In this document: positions 34,000 to 43,253 of the stretch, piece by piece
How the letters are laid out: the number at the start of each line of letters is the position of its first letter
How positions within the stretch are numbered: position 1 is the stretch's first letter
NCBI RefSeq assembly: GCF_028712425.1
Contig: NZ_JAQTQD010000006.1
Coordinates: 88,411-152,410 of the forward strand
Source: Methanoregula sp.
GTDB lineage: Archaea; Halobacteriota; Methanomicrobia; Methanomicrobiales; Methanospirillaceae
Direction of reading: 5' to 3'
Length of the DNA: 64,000 nucleotides
Translations under genes and position numbers: made by a program
Notes under the pieces: model-generated
The model's database searches: none
What the model saw: the letters and a program-made list of their open reading frames with translations, nothing else
Told to the model about the DNA's origin: nothing

Positions 34000-34716
34000 A
34001 TGCATTATCTGAAAAGAATGACAAGAAAAAAAGGCGAAGATGCCGTTTCACCGGTGGTTGGCGTTATGCTGATGCTGGTCGTGACGGTCATCATTGCAGC
34101 AGTTGTCAGTGGATTTGCCGGGGGCCTTGTGGACGGTAAAGAGAAGGCGCCAACCATTACAATGAATGTGGAGATCAAGAACACCGGATCCTTTGCATCG
34201 AGTATTTTCAAAGCGGACGTACTCGCGGTGACTGAACCGATTGCCACAAAAGACCTGAAACTGGTCACCAGCTGGACAAATTCCGACGGGACACAGGGCG
34301 GTGCAGAAGTGACCGGGGTCAATAATACCTTTGGATGGGGTGGTGCAGGATTCCCCGATGAGGGTGTTGCCCCGTGGGGATATGGTCAGGGGGTTAAGAG
34401 TGTCAACACTGGAAAGCCAGGAGAAACTGAGCAGCAGTTCGGTAACTATATCCTTGTCGGTGGAACGACAATGTACGCCTACCCGGCAGGTCAGAGCGGA
34501 GGATACATGACCGGTAATGCTACTGCAGGATACGGTGTTGAGACAAATGGCGAGTACACAGATTGGGAATATACTGCTGGCACAACAGTTGATGGGATGC
34601 AGGCAGTCCTTGGTAAGGACTGGGAGACCCTGAAGACCGGTGACGTTGTGAGTGTCAAACTGGTCCATACCCCAAGCGGTATGACAATCTTCAAGAAAGA
34701 TGTGGTGGTGGGCTGA
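34000..34716 (+). CDS. Archaeal type IV pilin-like protein
   Basis: A 238-residue protein with the archaeal pilin N-terminal domain (DUF1628): a short basic leader, then DAVSPVVGVMLMLVVTVIIA, the class III signal and the helix that packs in the filament core. The rest is a Gly/Thr/Tyr-rich beta domain exposed outside. The C-terminus HTPSGMTIFKKDVVV recurs in the pilin at 50182 (HIPSGQVIFDKDVVV). A second pilin follows after one base, so the two probably make one filament with the ATPase and platform genes at 51.8-55.5 kb. Confidence 0.85.
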   Translation: MHYLKRMTRKKGEDAVSPVVGVMLMLVVTVIIAAVVSGFAGGLVDGKEKAPTITMNVEIKNTGSFASSIFKADVLAVTEPIATKDLKLVTSWTNSDGTQGGAEVTGVNNTFGWGGAGFPDEGVAPWGYGQGVKSVNTGKPGETEQQFGNYILVGGTTMYAYPAGQSGGYMTGNATAGYGVETNGEYTDWEYTAGTTVDGMQAVLGKDWETLKTGDVVSVKLVHTPSGMTIFKKDVVVG

Positions 34717-34717
34717 A

Positions 34718-35395
34718 ATGATCAAGAAGCGTATATCCTACAAAGATGATGCAGTGTCCCCGGTCGTTGGCGTGATGCTGATGCTCGTTGTGACAATCAT
34801 CATTGCTGCCGTTGTCTCGGCATTTGCCGGAGGTATGGCCGACTCCCAGAAAGCAACGCCGTCAATGGTTCTTGAGGCTACCTACAGTCAGGCAGATGGT
34901 ATGACCATCTCACACTCAGGTGGCGATCCGGTAGCACTCTCCGATGTTGAATTCCGGACCATCCCGTCGTCACTCTTCGGGCCTGATGCAGAGAAATTTG
35001 CCTATGCATTCCCCAAGACCATCCTCAATGCAACGGGCAGCAAACCCGTCATTAATGCAACAAGCGGCTACTATTACAAGTCTTCCTTCACTGCAGGGGA
35101 TGTCCTTTCGATTATTCCTAAGGATGCTAAAGATTACATCACTGATGCTGAGATAGCGGCAAATTGTCCACAAAAGAGTGGAAAAGCCGCATGTCAGGCC
35201 CTCCAGGGTCAAATCAATCTAAATGCACAGATCTGGTGGGGAACTGTCAAAACAGATGATCCCAACGACAAGTCAGTCTATTTCCGCTCTTACCAGTTTG
35301 CCAACCCGGCCAACATCGGCAAGTACTTCTACTTGGAAATGGTTGACCCAACCGGAAACATCATCACTCGGACAAAGGTGCCCATCACCGCGTGA
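34718..35395 (+). CDS. Archaeal type IV pilin-like protein
   Basis: A 225-residue pilin with KDDAVSPVVGVMLMLVVTII as leader and core helix, then a Ser/Thr-rich external domain with two Cys (NCPQKSGKAACQ) that may form a disulfide. ATG 34718 is used, directly after the previous stop. A T-rich tail follows the stop. Confidence 0.85.
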   Translation: MIKKRISYKDDAVSPVVGVMLMLVVTIIIAAVVSAFAGGMADSQKATPSMVLEATYSQADGMTISHSGGDPVALSDVEFRTIPSSLFGPDAEKFAYAFPKTILNATGSKPVINATSGYYYKSSFTAGDVLSIIPKDAKDYITDAEIAANCPQKSGKAACQALQGQINLNAQIWWGTVKTDDPNDKSVYFRSYQFANPANIGKYFYLEMVDPTGNIITRTKVPITA

Positions 35396-36113
35396 GAAGA
35401 CAACAACCAACTTTTTCTTTTTTTCATGTCGTAAGAATTGCCAGACACAGAAAAGACATCCCCGGATGTCTGCCGGCAGATCTCCCACCAATAAAATCCC
35501 CAGGGAGAGGATCGTTTCTCAAAATAAAAGGGTCCCATTAGCGCACTTTTTCTTACAGAAGGAAAAAACCGAAATCCGGGCGCAATGCGAGCGATTTGAA
35601 ACGATTTTGTCACCTTGTTTACACCAATTCCGCATTTTTTCGGCTGCCTGGAATGAGCGGCTTCCGGAGAAATCGCCCTAAAAATGCCCCGTTTCGGGAA
35701 CGGGGCTCAATTTGAAAAGAGGGCGTCCCAACCCCGTGTGCCTCTCAAAAGCGGGAACTCCCACCAACGTAAGACGGTTTTCCGTCATGGAAGAAGCAAA
35801 GGATTGCCTGGTTTTCAAGCATTCACGGCAGTACCAGTCCCGGACCTGATCGGACATTCCGGGCGCGTGGATTTTTTAATTATTATTTTTTTAAAATATA
35901 TGTTTTCGAATGGGTACTGTGCGAGTGCAATACAACAACGGTTTCTCCAAAGAGAGATGCCATCTTCCACGAATCGGAGATGAAGGTATAAAGTGAAAAT
36001 ATTGAACATCTTATCATTGATAATAACAAATAGTGATCGTATCATGCCCGGACTGACAACGGGGCTGCCCGCGGCGCACCTCCTGTTATCATAAGATACC
36101 GTGCAGGATATTC
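35396..36113. other. Gene-poor region with hairpins
   Basis: About 700 bases without a convincing gene. It contains a perfect hairpin GCCCCGTT-TCGGG-AACGGGGC at 35686-35706 and a smaller one, GACGG-TTTT-CCGTC, near 35773-35786. The last 200 bases are A/T rich (35870-36030) and likely hold the promoter of the methyltransferase at 36114. A 99-codon frame at 35684 lacks coding character. Confidence 0.45.
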
Positions 36114-36962
36114 ATGACCGACATCGATGCTATCGACTGGAACGACGCGTGGAAGACCCTCGACTTGAAGAAACGCGCTGAAGACGCTTTGGCGAACTGC
36201 ACGGACCGGTGGAACGATACCGAACGGTGCAGGAAATTCAACCGGCGGGCACAGGAGAATAACTGGGAGCATGGGCGGGAACGGATCCAAATGATGCGGA
36301 TCACCCCGACGGACCGTGTCCTTGATATCGGCGCTGGCCCGGGAACGCTCGCCATTCCTCTTGCCGTGATGGTCCGGCACGTGACTGCCGTCGAACCCTC
36401 TTCCGGCATGCTTGAATGCCTTCACGGGAATATCGCAGAGCAAAGGATTACCAACATCACGACACTCCAGAAAAAGTGGGAGGATGTCGATCCTGCAACG
36501 GACCTCGACTTGCCGTACGATGTTGTTGTCGCATCCTACTCGCTCGGCGTTTATGATCTTCGGGCAGCCCTTAAAAAGATGGATGCGGTCTCTTCGAAGT
36601 ATGCCTATATCTTCTGGTTTGCGGACATGCAGTCGCCCCGGCTCCAGAACTATTGCCCGATATGGGAAGACCTCTTCGGTGTCCCCCCGAAAACCCGACA
36701 TACACCAAACATCATATTCAACCTCCTTGGCCAGATGGGGATTTATGCAAACGTGGAGATCACCCGCACGGATCACGCGAGCCGGTTCTCGAGCGTGGAC
36801 GAAGCTGTTGCCGACCAGCAGTACGATCTTGGCCTGACCGAGGAGCGGCAGGCAGACGTACTCAGGAGATTCCTGGAGAAAACCCTTGAGAGACAGAACG
36901 GGCATCTCATCCTGAAACGGAAGTCCTACCAGGCCAAGATCTGGTGGGAGAAGGAACTGTGA
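36114..36962 (+). CDS. Class I methyltransferase, island family, member 1
   Basis: A 282-residue protein with VLDIGAGPGTLAIPLAVM for SAM binding and ASYSLGVYDLRAALKKMDAV. It is homologous to the methyltransferases at 41352, 44357 and 45869: shared K[KR]WEDV, [LM]GIYA and a C-terminal AKIWWEK (A-[HK]-[IL]-[WS]-W in all). The C-terminal half is family-specific and may bind an unusual substrate. It is the first gene of the island and the most diverged of the four. Confidence 0.85.
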   Translation: MTDIDAIDWNDAWKTLDLKKRAEDALANCTDRWNDTERCRKFNRRAQENNWEHGRERIQMMRITPTDRVLDIGAGPGTLAIPLAVMVRHVTAVEPSSGMLECLHGNIAEQRITNITTLQKKWEDVDPATDLDLPYDVVVASYSLGVYDLRAALKKMDAVSSKYAYIFWFADMQSPRLQNYCPIWEDLFGVPPKTRHTPNIIFNLLGQMGIYANVEITRTDHASRFSSVDEAVADQQYDLGLTEERQADVLRRFLEKTLERQNGHLILKRKSYQAKIWWEKEL

Positions 36963-36995
36963 AATGAACCGATTTCTGCAAAGGAATGATTCCCC

Positions 36996-37850
36996 ATGAC
37001 CTCACCTCTTTCCCGGCCCGGTTCGATCCTTGACGAGACCATTGAGCAGGTCAGCGGGATACTCGGCAGCGATGCCGGGTCCCTCCGGATCGAGCGGGTG
37101 GTCATCGGGATCTTCTTCACCGCGGTAAAACTCAGCGATGGCTCCGCAGGCATTGCAGCAACGCCGATAAAAGAGATCCCGGAAGCAGTCTGCTGCCCGA
37201 GCTCGGCCCGGACCATGCCGCTTTCGGGACGGTTCACCGGCCGAGCCGCACTGGAGTTTGTCCGCAACCTCCCCGGGGAACCTCCCATGAAAAAGGCAGT
37301 TGGGATCGCGGTTCTCAATGCCCTCTCCGAATCATGCCGGCGCCGCAGTCCCGACCCGGACTGCAGGTATGAGACCGGCACGGATGCTCTCGATACGATC
37401 CCCCTGCCGGAGGAGGGGTACGTTGTCGTTGTCGGTGCGCTCGTTCCCGTTCTCAAGCGGCTCAAGATGCGGAATAAGCCATTCGGGATCCTTGAACTCG
37501 ACCTGCGCACACTGAAGCCGGACGAGCTCCCCTTTGCGATCCCGCCTGAACGGGCGGACGAGGCTGTCGGCAGGGCAGACCTGCTCGTCATCACCGGCAC
37601 CACGCTCCTCAACAACACGCTCGAACCACTCCTTGCCCGTGCAAAGCCGGGTGCAGAGATCGTTGTTGTAGGCCCCACGGCGGGCCTGCTGCCGGATGCA
37701 TTCTTCCGGCGCGGCGTCACGGTACTGGGCGGGATAACAGTTACCCGGCCGGACGAGCTGCTCGGCATCCTTGCCGAAGGAGGATCGGGATATCATTTCT
37801 TTGGGAAATCTGCAGAGAAGGTGAATGTGCAGCGGCAAAGACCATCCTGA
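36996..37850 (+). CDS. DUF4213/DUF364 protein (putative heavy-metal chelation)
   Basis: A 284-residue soluble protein. The N-terminal DUF4213 part has VVIGIFFTAVKLSDGSAGIA and EAVCCPSSA; the C-terminal DUF364 part has DLLVITGTTLLNNTLEPLL and VVVGPTAGLLPDAFFRRGV. Structures of the family show a Rossmann-like fold, and Pfam names it putative heavy-metal chelation. It is co-directional with the methyltransferase upstream, a 33-base gap. This is one of the metal-linked signals of the island. Confidence 0.85.
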   Translation: MTSPLSRPGSILDETIEQVSGILGSDAGSLRIERVVIGIFFTAVKLSDGSAGIAATPIKEIPEAVCCPSSARTMPLSGRFTGRAALEFVRNLPGEPPMKKAVGIAVLNALSESCRRRSPDPDCRYETGTDALDTIPLPEEGYVVVVGALVPVLKRLKMRNKPFGILELDLRTLKPDELPFAIPPERADEAVGRADLLVITGTTLLNNTLEPLLARAKPGAEIVVVGPTAGLLPDAFFRRGVTVLGGITVTRPDELLGILAEGGSGYHFFGKSAEKVNVQRQRPS

Positions 37851-38192
37851 AGAACATGCTGAGAAAAACGCTGATCAACCGGAGTACACACGGATATCAT
37901 GTTCTTGGGATTAGGGCCGGAAGGATCGCGTTCTCCCTGCAAATGTTATGGCAACACAACAGAACCAATTATTGTAATCGCACCTTGTCTTTCGGTCTTT
38001 TCCCTGGGCCACAGATGGATTGTAACGACGACGTCGCTAATAAAACGTAACTATTCTGCCTTCACGGATATCGCAGGAGGGACTGGAAAGACAATTCAAA
38101 AACATGCCGATGAACATCCTCCGGATTTTCGCCATGGTATGAGTAAGCGTATACCGCTCCGGCTATCCTTACCCGCTGCCTTGACCATGGCG
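37851..38192. other. Intergenic region, no gene recognised
   Basis: About 340 bases between the DUF364 gene and a convergent small gene. Several short frames exist but none has coding character. No strong hairpin was noticed. Confidence 0.4.
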
Positions 38193-38549
38193 TCACCGGA
38201 TCCCAAGCCATGTTTTTATTGTGCCGGATTTCTCAACCGGCAGCTCCAGCAGCAGCATCCCCTCCGGTTCCTGCTCAAGGATCTCCTCGCACCTGAGCAT
38301 GATCGGAGGGTTTCCCTCCGGGAAAAATGCAAGGACCTTATCACCCCGGGCAACCGGAGATGCACGGAATAGTATCCTTCTCCCGTCCTTTGTAACCAGG
38401 ATGACGACTTTTTTGCCGGTATTCTCCGGGTTATGGTTCAGGATAGCGTACTTATCCCTGACCCTGAAGGCGAACAGCCGGGGGCCCTGTACGACTTCGT
38501 CATGTCCTGATGATGTGGTATCAGTGACGGTATTCGTCATGGATGTCAT
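38193..38549 (-). CDS. Hypothetical protein
   Basis: A 118-residue soluble, beta-rich protein: a polar Ser/Thr/Asp N-terminus, then RLFAFRVRDKYAILNHNPEN and LRCEEILEQEPEGMLLLELP. A GGGGG run sits about ten bases before ATG 38549. It is divergent from the radical SAM gene with an inverted repeat between them. I do not recognise the family. Confidence 0.65.
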   Translation of the reverse strand: MTSMTNTVTDTTSSGHDEVVQGPRLFAFRVRDKYAILNHNPENTGKKVVILVTKDGRRILFRASPVARGDKVLAFFPEGNPPIMLRCEEILEQEPEGMLLLELPVEKSGTIKTWLGIR

Positions 38550-38572
38550 GTATTCCCCCGCTTTTCCAATTG

Positions 38573-38590
38573 GTGTTTAATTTAAAACAC
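38573..38590. promoter_or_regulatory. Inverted repeat between divergent genes (putative operator)
   Basis: GTGTTT (38573-38578) and AAACAC (38585-38590) are exact inverted arms around AATTTA. It lies 24 bases before the minus-strand start and about 100 before the radical SAM start, overlapping the TTTAATTTAAAA TATA-like core. Confidence 0.4.
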
Positions 38591-38692
38591 TTAACTTTTA
38601 TGTTTTGTCAACAAAAATCACTTATCAAACGATTCGGCCTGCATCCGGTTCGATGCCGGTCCGGACAATAAAGACACAGGAGAATCACGACG

Positions 38693-40471
38693 ATGGAATG
38701 CAGCTATTGTGAGCGGGCCTGCAACATCCCGGAGAACATGAGCGGGCACTGCCGGATGTACCGCAACGAACAGGGCATCATCACGGAGAATTACCCGGAC
38801 GAATTCCTGAACATCTACCCGGTCAACAGCGAATCCATTCCGATGCTGCACTTCTGGCCGAACAGCACGTTCCTCCTTGTCAGCACCATCGGCTGTAATT
38901 TTGCCTGCGAGGGATGCATCTCCGAGTTCCAGACAATCCGGGAAGGCACGCTGGAAACGGTCCTCACCCGCTACACCCCGGAAGAGATCCTTGCCATCGC
39001 CCGCGAGGGGAACTGCCGGGGCATCTCCTTCTGCCTGAACGAGCCCGCCGTCTCGTTCCCGACCTTCCTCCGCGTTGCGCAGGCAGCGAAGAGAGCGGGA
39101 CTCCTTGTCGGGTGCTCCAGCAATGGCTACATGACAGAACGTACACTTGCAGCCCTGATGCCGTATCTCGATTACGTGAATATCGGGCTCAAGGGGTCAT
39201 CGGACGAGCGGTACCGGGAGTGCGGGGCCGCATCCGCAGGACCGGTCTACCGGAACCTGAAGATCCTGCACGATGCCGGCGTTGCTGTAGAAGTCTCGAC
39301 AATGTACATCAGCGGCAGGGAACGCGAGATCATCGGGGCCGCTAAACGGGTCCATGCGATCTCACCGGAGATCCCGTTCCAGGTGATGCGGTTCATCGCC
39401 ACGCATGAAGATATCGAACCATTGTCCCCGACCCGCGAGCAGGGGGAAGAGATGTGCCGCACGCTCCGGCAGCACCTCCACCACGTGTACCTCTTCAACA
39501 CGCTCGCAACAACAGAACTTGACAGCCGGTGCCCGACATGCGGGGAGACGATCGTCCACCGCGTCTTCTTCGGCCCGATGGCAGCCCGGGTCCTCTCGGC
39601 CCGGAAAGACGGGGTCTGCACCTGCGGGTACAGGTTCCCCTGCCGGGGGGAGATCGAACCCGTCCCACAAGGTGAGATCCCGGTCCTTGGCGGGTACCGC
39701 TCGATCATGGGCGTCCAGTTCATCGGCGGGATCGCCCGGGTCCTTGGCGTAAATGACGAGCAGGAGATCGACCGCCTCAGCAATACCGTGATCGCGAACG
39801 GGTATCTCATGGGCCTTAACAAGCACACCGGGACTATTGCCGGATACCAGGATATGATCCGGTATGTCGGGTCGCTCTGCAAGCGGGAGGCGGCGGCACG
39901 GAGGATCGCGGACTACATCGGTATTGCAGTCGGGGAGGTCATCTCCCGTGCCCCGGGAACGGACAGGCCCCGTGTCCTTGCCTGCATGAGCCACCCGCTC
40001 CTTCCCATGTATGCCGACAAGGTCGTCAACCTGCTCGTGGAGATCGCTGGCGGCAGGAGCCTGAACCGGGAGCTTGACCTGCAGGAGAGCACTGATGCAG
40101 AGTACACGGTCGAGAAGTTCAACCAGCTCGACCCGGATATTATCCTCGTTGCCGGTCATTCCGAAAATCCGGTACCGGAATTTATTACGATCTGCCGGGA
40201 GCTGGGGATATCCGCCCGGGCTCTTGCAACCGGGAGAGTCTTTGCAGTCAATGCCACGTGCGCCTCCGAACCGCTCCAGCTGGTGCTCGGTCTTGAGGAG
40301 ATTGCACATACCCTCCACCCGGAGATCTTCCGGTTTTCACCCGATGATGAGAAGGCCCGGTACGAACGGCTGACGAAACGCCCGGCCGGATGCGGGACGG
40401 GTTGCGGTTGTTCATCTGCGAGCGGTGAAGTATCCCCGGCAGTGCCGCCAGCCGGGTTCCCCGGGAAATGA
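38693..40471 (+). CDS. Radical SAM protein fused to a substrate-binding (TroA/BtuF-like) domain
   Basis: A 592-residue protein. Residues about 1-330: radical SAM. C3, C6, C10 and C20 form an N-terminal Cys site; C68-x3-C72-x2-C75 (IGCNFACEGC) is the SAM cluster motif; later CPTCG and CTCGYRFPC are further Cys pairs. Residues about 340-560: iron/cobalamin-type binding domain (VLGVNDEQEIDRLSNTVIAN, DPDIILVAGHSENPVPEF). The tail CGTGCGC resembles a metal site. No signal peptide, so the binding domain would be cytoplasmic. GGAG precedes the ATG. A methyltransferase overlaps its stop. Confidence 0.85.
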   Translation: MECSYCERACNIPENMSGHCRMYRNEQGIITENYPDEFLNIYPVNSESIPMLHFWPNSTFLLVSTIGCNFACEGCISEFQTIREGTLETVLTRYTPEEILAIAREGNCRGISFCLNEPAVSFPTFLRVAQAAKRAGLLVGCSSNGYMTERTLAALMPYLDYVNIGLKGSSDERYRECGAASAGPVYRNLKILHDAGVAVEVSTMYISGREREIIGAAKRVHAISPEIPFQVMRFIATHEDIEPLSPTREQGEEMCRTLRQHLHHVYLFNTLATTELDSRCPTCGETIVHRVFFGPMAARVLSARKDGVCTCGYRFPCRGEIEPVPQGEIPVLGGYRSIMGVQFIGGIARVLGVNDEQEIDRLSNTVIANGYLMGLNKHTGTIAGYQDMIRYVGSLCKREAAARRIADYIGIAVGEVISRAPGTDRPRVLACMSHPLLPMYADKVVNLLVEIAGGRSLNRELDLQESTDAEYTVEKFNQLDPDIILVAGHSENPVPEFITICRELGISARALATGRVFAVNATCASEPLQLVLGLEEIAHTLHPEIFRFSPDDEKARYERLTKRPAGCGTGCGCSSASGEVSPAVPPAGFPGK

Positions 40472-41355
40472 TCATGCAGCAGAATACTGATGTAAAAAAC
40501 TGGCTGGACTGCTCAAGGGAATGGAACGGTCCGGACAACGATATCGCGAAACTCGGTTCGCCCGGGTTCTGGAATAAAGCATGGGAGAACCGCTCGGATC
40601 ATACCGCAAAACGGCTCCGGCCAGGAAGGAAGGAACGGCTCATCTCCGATCTCTTCGGGATGCTGGAAGAGGCCGGTTTCCAGGCCGATGGTGCCCATAT
40701 CCTTGATATCGGCTGCGGGCCGGGTGCGCTGTCAATACCGCTTGCCCGGGCAGGGGCGAAGGTGACCGCACTCGATATCTCATCAACAGCGCTTGATTTC
40801 ATCCGGGAGACTGCAGACCGTGAGGGGCTCTCCATTGAACCGGTTGAGTGTTCCTGGTGGACCGCGGATATCGATAAGCTGGGGTTCCGGAACCAGTTCG
40901 ACCTGGTGGTTGCCTCGATGACGCCGTCAATCAAGGATGTGAAGACGTTTGACCGGATGCGGGCCTGCTCCCGGAAGTTCTGTTACTACTCCGGCGGGGT
41001 CCCGGGTGGCAGGGAGAAACTGCACAAGGAGATCTTCCGTACCATCCTCAACCAGGATCCCCCGCAAAACCAACGGGGCGGATCCTGGTTCCTGTACCAT
41101 TTCATGTACCTGTACCTGTGCGGGTTCAGGCCGGTTGTGAGGATCCATAAGATGAACCACCGGCGGGAGGCAGGGTGGGAAGAAGCGGCGGATATGGCGA
41201 TCCGGTCCCTTGATCGCACGGGTGAATTCAGCGATGAATCAAAAGAGAAAATCCGAAAATATTACCGGAATGCTGCAGTCAACGGGAAATGCATATCACG
41301 GGCAGGAGGATACATGGGCATGATGGTGTGGGATGAGCGCCGGAGTAATCAATGA
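40468..41355 (+). CDS. Class I methyltransferase, diverged island member
   Basis: A 295-residue protein with HILDIGCGPGALSIPLARAG (SAM motif I) and ALDISSTALDFIRETA. Its C-terminal half (FDLVVASMTPSIKDVKTFDR, SRKFCYYSGGVPGG) is laid out like the island family but lacks HLFWFLT and PGEP; it ends MGMMVWDE, near the A-x-x-x-W end of the others. The start overlaps the radical SAM stop (ATGA), and the stop overlaps the next start, so the three genes are translationally coupled. Confidence 0.85.
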   Translation: MIMQQNTDVKNWLDCSREWNGPDNDIAKLGSPGFWNKAWENRSDHTAKRLRPGRKERLISDLFGMLEEAGFQADGAHILDIGCGPGALSIPLARAGAKVTALDISSTALDFIRETADREGLSIEPVECSWWTADIDKLGFRNQFDLVVASMTPSIKDVKTFDRMRACSRKFCYYSGGVPGGREKLHKEIFRTILNQDPPQNQRGGSWFLYHFMYLYLCGFRPVVRIHKMNHRREAGWEEAADMAIRSLDRTGEFSDESKEKIRKYYRNAAVNGKCISRAGGYMGMMVWDERRSNQ

Positions 41356-42218
41356 TGACTGAGCGACCAAAAAAAACAGACATATCACAAACATACTGGC
41401 AGGACCGGTGGAAGGATCAGCGGCTCGCCCGGCTTGCCGTCCCGAAAAAAGACGGGCCTGATTCATTCTGGAACGATAAGAAACGGCTCTCGGACCATTT
41501 CATACAAAACCTTGACAGCTGGCGCAAAGGGGCTGAGGACAGGATTGCTGTCATGGGAGTAAAAAACGGCTCACGCGTACTTGACATCGGGGCCGGTACC
41601 GGCACGCTTGCCGTCCCGCTGGCAGTACATGACTGTGATGTTGTTGCTGTTGAACCCGCAGAAGCCATGCGGGACGCACTCGGGATCTATGCAGAACAGC
41701 AGAAGGTCCGGCCCATCCGGGTCATCCCGAAGCGATGGGAGGATGTGGAGCCGGAAGAGCTCGGGGAGCCGTTCGATGTCGTATTTGCATCGTACAGCCT
41801 CATGATCACGGATATTGTGCCGGCGCTGGCAAAGATGCAGGCGGTCTGTGACGGGCGGGTCCACCTCTTCTGGTTCCTGACCCAGCCGTACACCGCGATC
41901 CTCAACGAGGCACTCTGGCCGAGAGTTCATGGCGCGGAGTTCCCGGGCGAGCCTACGGCTGACTGCCTCTGGGAAGTGTTGTACGAAATGGGGATCTTTG
42001 CAAACCTTGCCGTGGAAGCGAGCTGCGAGCCGGCATATTTTGCATCACCTGCCGATGCTACAAAGGACTTCTGCAAACGCCTGGGATGCACAACCCGCGA
42101 ACAGGAACAAGCTGTTCGCGAGTACTGTGAGACCTCGCTCGCGAAGACGGAACACGGGTACCGGGTTGCCGGTGATGCACTGGGGGCCCACCTCTGGTGG
42201 GATGTGAAACCGCGATGA
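41352..42218 (+). CDS. Class I methyltransferase, island family, member 2
   Basis: A 288-residue protein. VLDIGAGTGTLAVPLAVHD binds SAM; RVIPKRWEDVEPEELGEPFD, RVHLFWFLTQPY, FPGEPTADCLWEVLYEMGIF and the end GAHLWWD are shared with 44357 and 45869. The HLFWFLT and PGEP-ADCLW blocks are not general methyltransferase motifs, so they mark a special substrate. The second ATG at 41355 is an equally good start. Confidence 0.88.
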   Translation: MMTERPKKTDISQTYWQDRWKDQRLARLAVPKKDGPDSFWNDKKRLSDHFIQNLDSWRKGAEDRIAVMGVKNGSRVLDIGAGTGTLAVPLAVHDCDVVAVEPAEAMRDALGIYAEQQKVRPIRVIPKRWEDVEPEELGEPFDVVFASYSLMITDIVPALAKMQAVCDGRVHLFWFLTQPYTAILNEALWPRVHGAEFPGEPTADCLWEVLYEMGIFANLAVEASCEPAYFASPADATKDFCKRLGCTTREQEQAVREYCETSLAKTEHGYRVAGDALGAHLWWDVKPR

Positions 42219-42273
42219 CAGAACCTGCGGGTGATCTGATGGGCTATTTTGATATAATTGTCTGGTGAACACC

Positions 42274-42873
42274 ATGCCCCAGGTATTTCTTATCAGCGAT
42301 ATGCATTTTGGCGATGCTGATACACCCCGGGATATCATTCACCGGAAAAACCGCAGGGATCCGGGTACGGATGAGATGTATCCGGATATGGCCACGATGA
42401 ATGCCGATCTGATTGCGCGGTGGAACCGGACGGTCCGGCCGGAAGATAAGGTATATTCCCTTGGCGATTTTGCAGAGAGCAGTGGCGAATTTCAGAAATA
42501 CTCATCACAGCTGACCGGCATGAAACAATTCTTTTTGGGTAACTATGAGCTTGCATGGGATTTTGAAACACCAGATGACCGGAAGAATCCCGACCCCCTC
42601 TTTCCCGTCATGGGATTCCTTCCCGTGAAAAACCGGAATTTCCTGGTAACGCATGATCCGTGTGATGTTCCCTCCCGGTGGGACGGGTGGGTGATCCATG
42701 GACATTTCCACAACCATCCCAAATACCCCTTTGTCGATGGCAGACGAAAAAGGATCAATGTATCGTGCGAGCTCACCGGCTATGCCCCCGTGAATCTGGA
42801 TTATATCGCATCTCTGGATCTGGACCGGATCGAATGGATGGGAGCCACCTATATGGAGCCGGCATTGTGGTGA
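42274..42873 (+). CDS. Calcineurin-like metallophosphoesterase
   Basis: A 199-residue protein with the metal-site motifs ISDMHFGD, YSLGDFAE, FLGNYE, THDP and HGHFHNH. The usual GNHD/E is GNYE, so one catalytic His is Tyr, which could reduce activity or change substrate. Close relatives are uncharacterised phosphoesterases, often phage- or plasmid-borne. ATG 42274 follows GGTGA. It lies 55 bases after the methyltransferase. Confidence 0.85.
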   Translation: MPQVFLISDMHFGDADTPRDIIHRKNRRDPGTDEMYPDMATMNADLIARWNRTVRPEDKVYSLGDFAESSGEFQKYSSQLTGMKQFFLGNYELAWDFETPDDRKNPDPLFPVMGFLPVKNRNFLVTHDPCDVPSRWDGWVIHGHFHNHPKYPFVDGRRKRINVSCELTGYAPVNLDYIASLDLDRIEWMGATYMEPALW

Positions 42874-42952
42874 GGGACTGATCGCCGGTATCAAGACCAA
42901 TTCATCCGGATACGCATTCAGGGCATTATCGTGATAAAAAACAGGTGGACAG

Positions 42953-43141
42953 ATGTATTACCAGTACGACGGACTGGGAAGCGTACGCGGCCTGAGCGAC
43001 AGCAACGGAGACACCGTAAATGCGTATTCTTACGATGCCTTCGGAAAGCCAGATCTTGTAACGGTTTCTGCGGATAACAATTTCCCTTTCCCTGACCAGC
43101 TGCAAGATCCGAGAGAACCGTCCCGGCTGGTTCCCCGTTAA
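42953..43141 (+). pseudogene. RHS/YD-repeat protein fragment
   Basis: The frame reads MYYQYDGLGSVRGLSDSNGD then TVNAYSYDAFGKPD, an almost perfect RHS core motif (YxYDxLGSVRxLxDxxGxxVxxYxYDxFG). It is only 62 codons long, and neither the beta-cocoon repeats before it nor a toxin tail after it are present. A remnant of a large surface/toxin protein. Confidence 0.7.
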
Positions 43142-43253
43142 AGAGATCTCATCAGAATAGCATACCGCGGAATTGATGATATTATCATTACATATCATTG
43201 ACAAATGAGATAAATTCAACAGATTTAATTACCCTATTTTTCAATCCTGATGA

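Noticed and set aside
35684..35983. A 99-codon frame after the pilins
   Set aside because: Begins inside a perfect hairpin, has no ribosome site and no coding-like composition.
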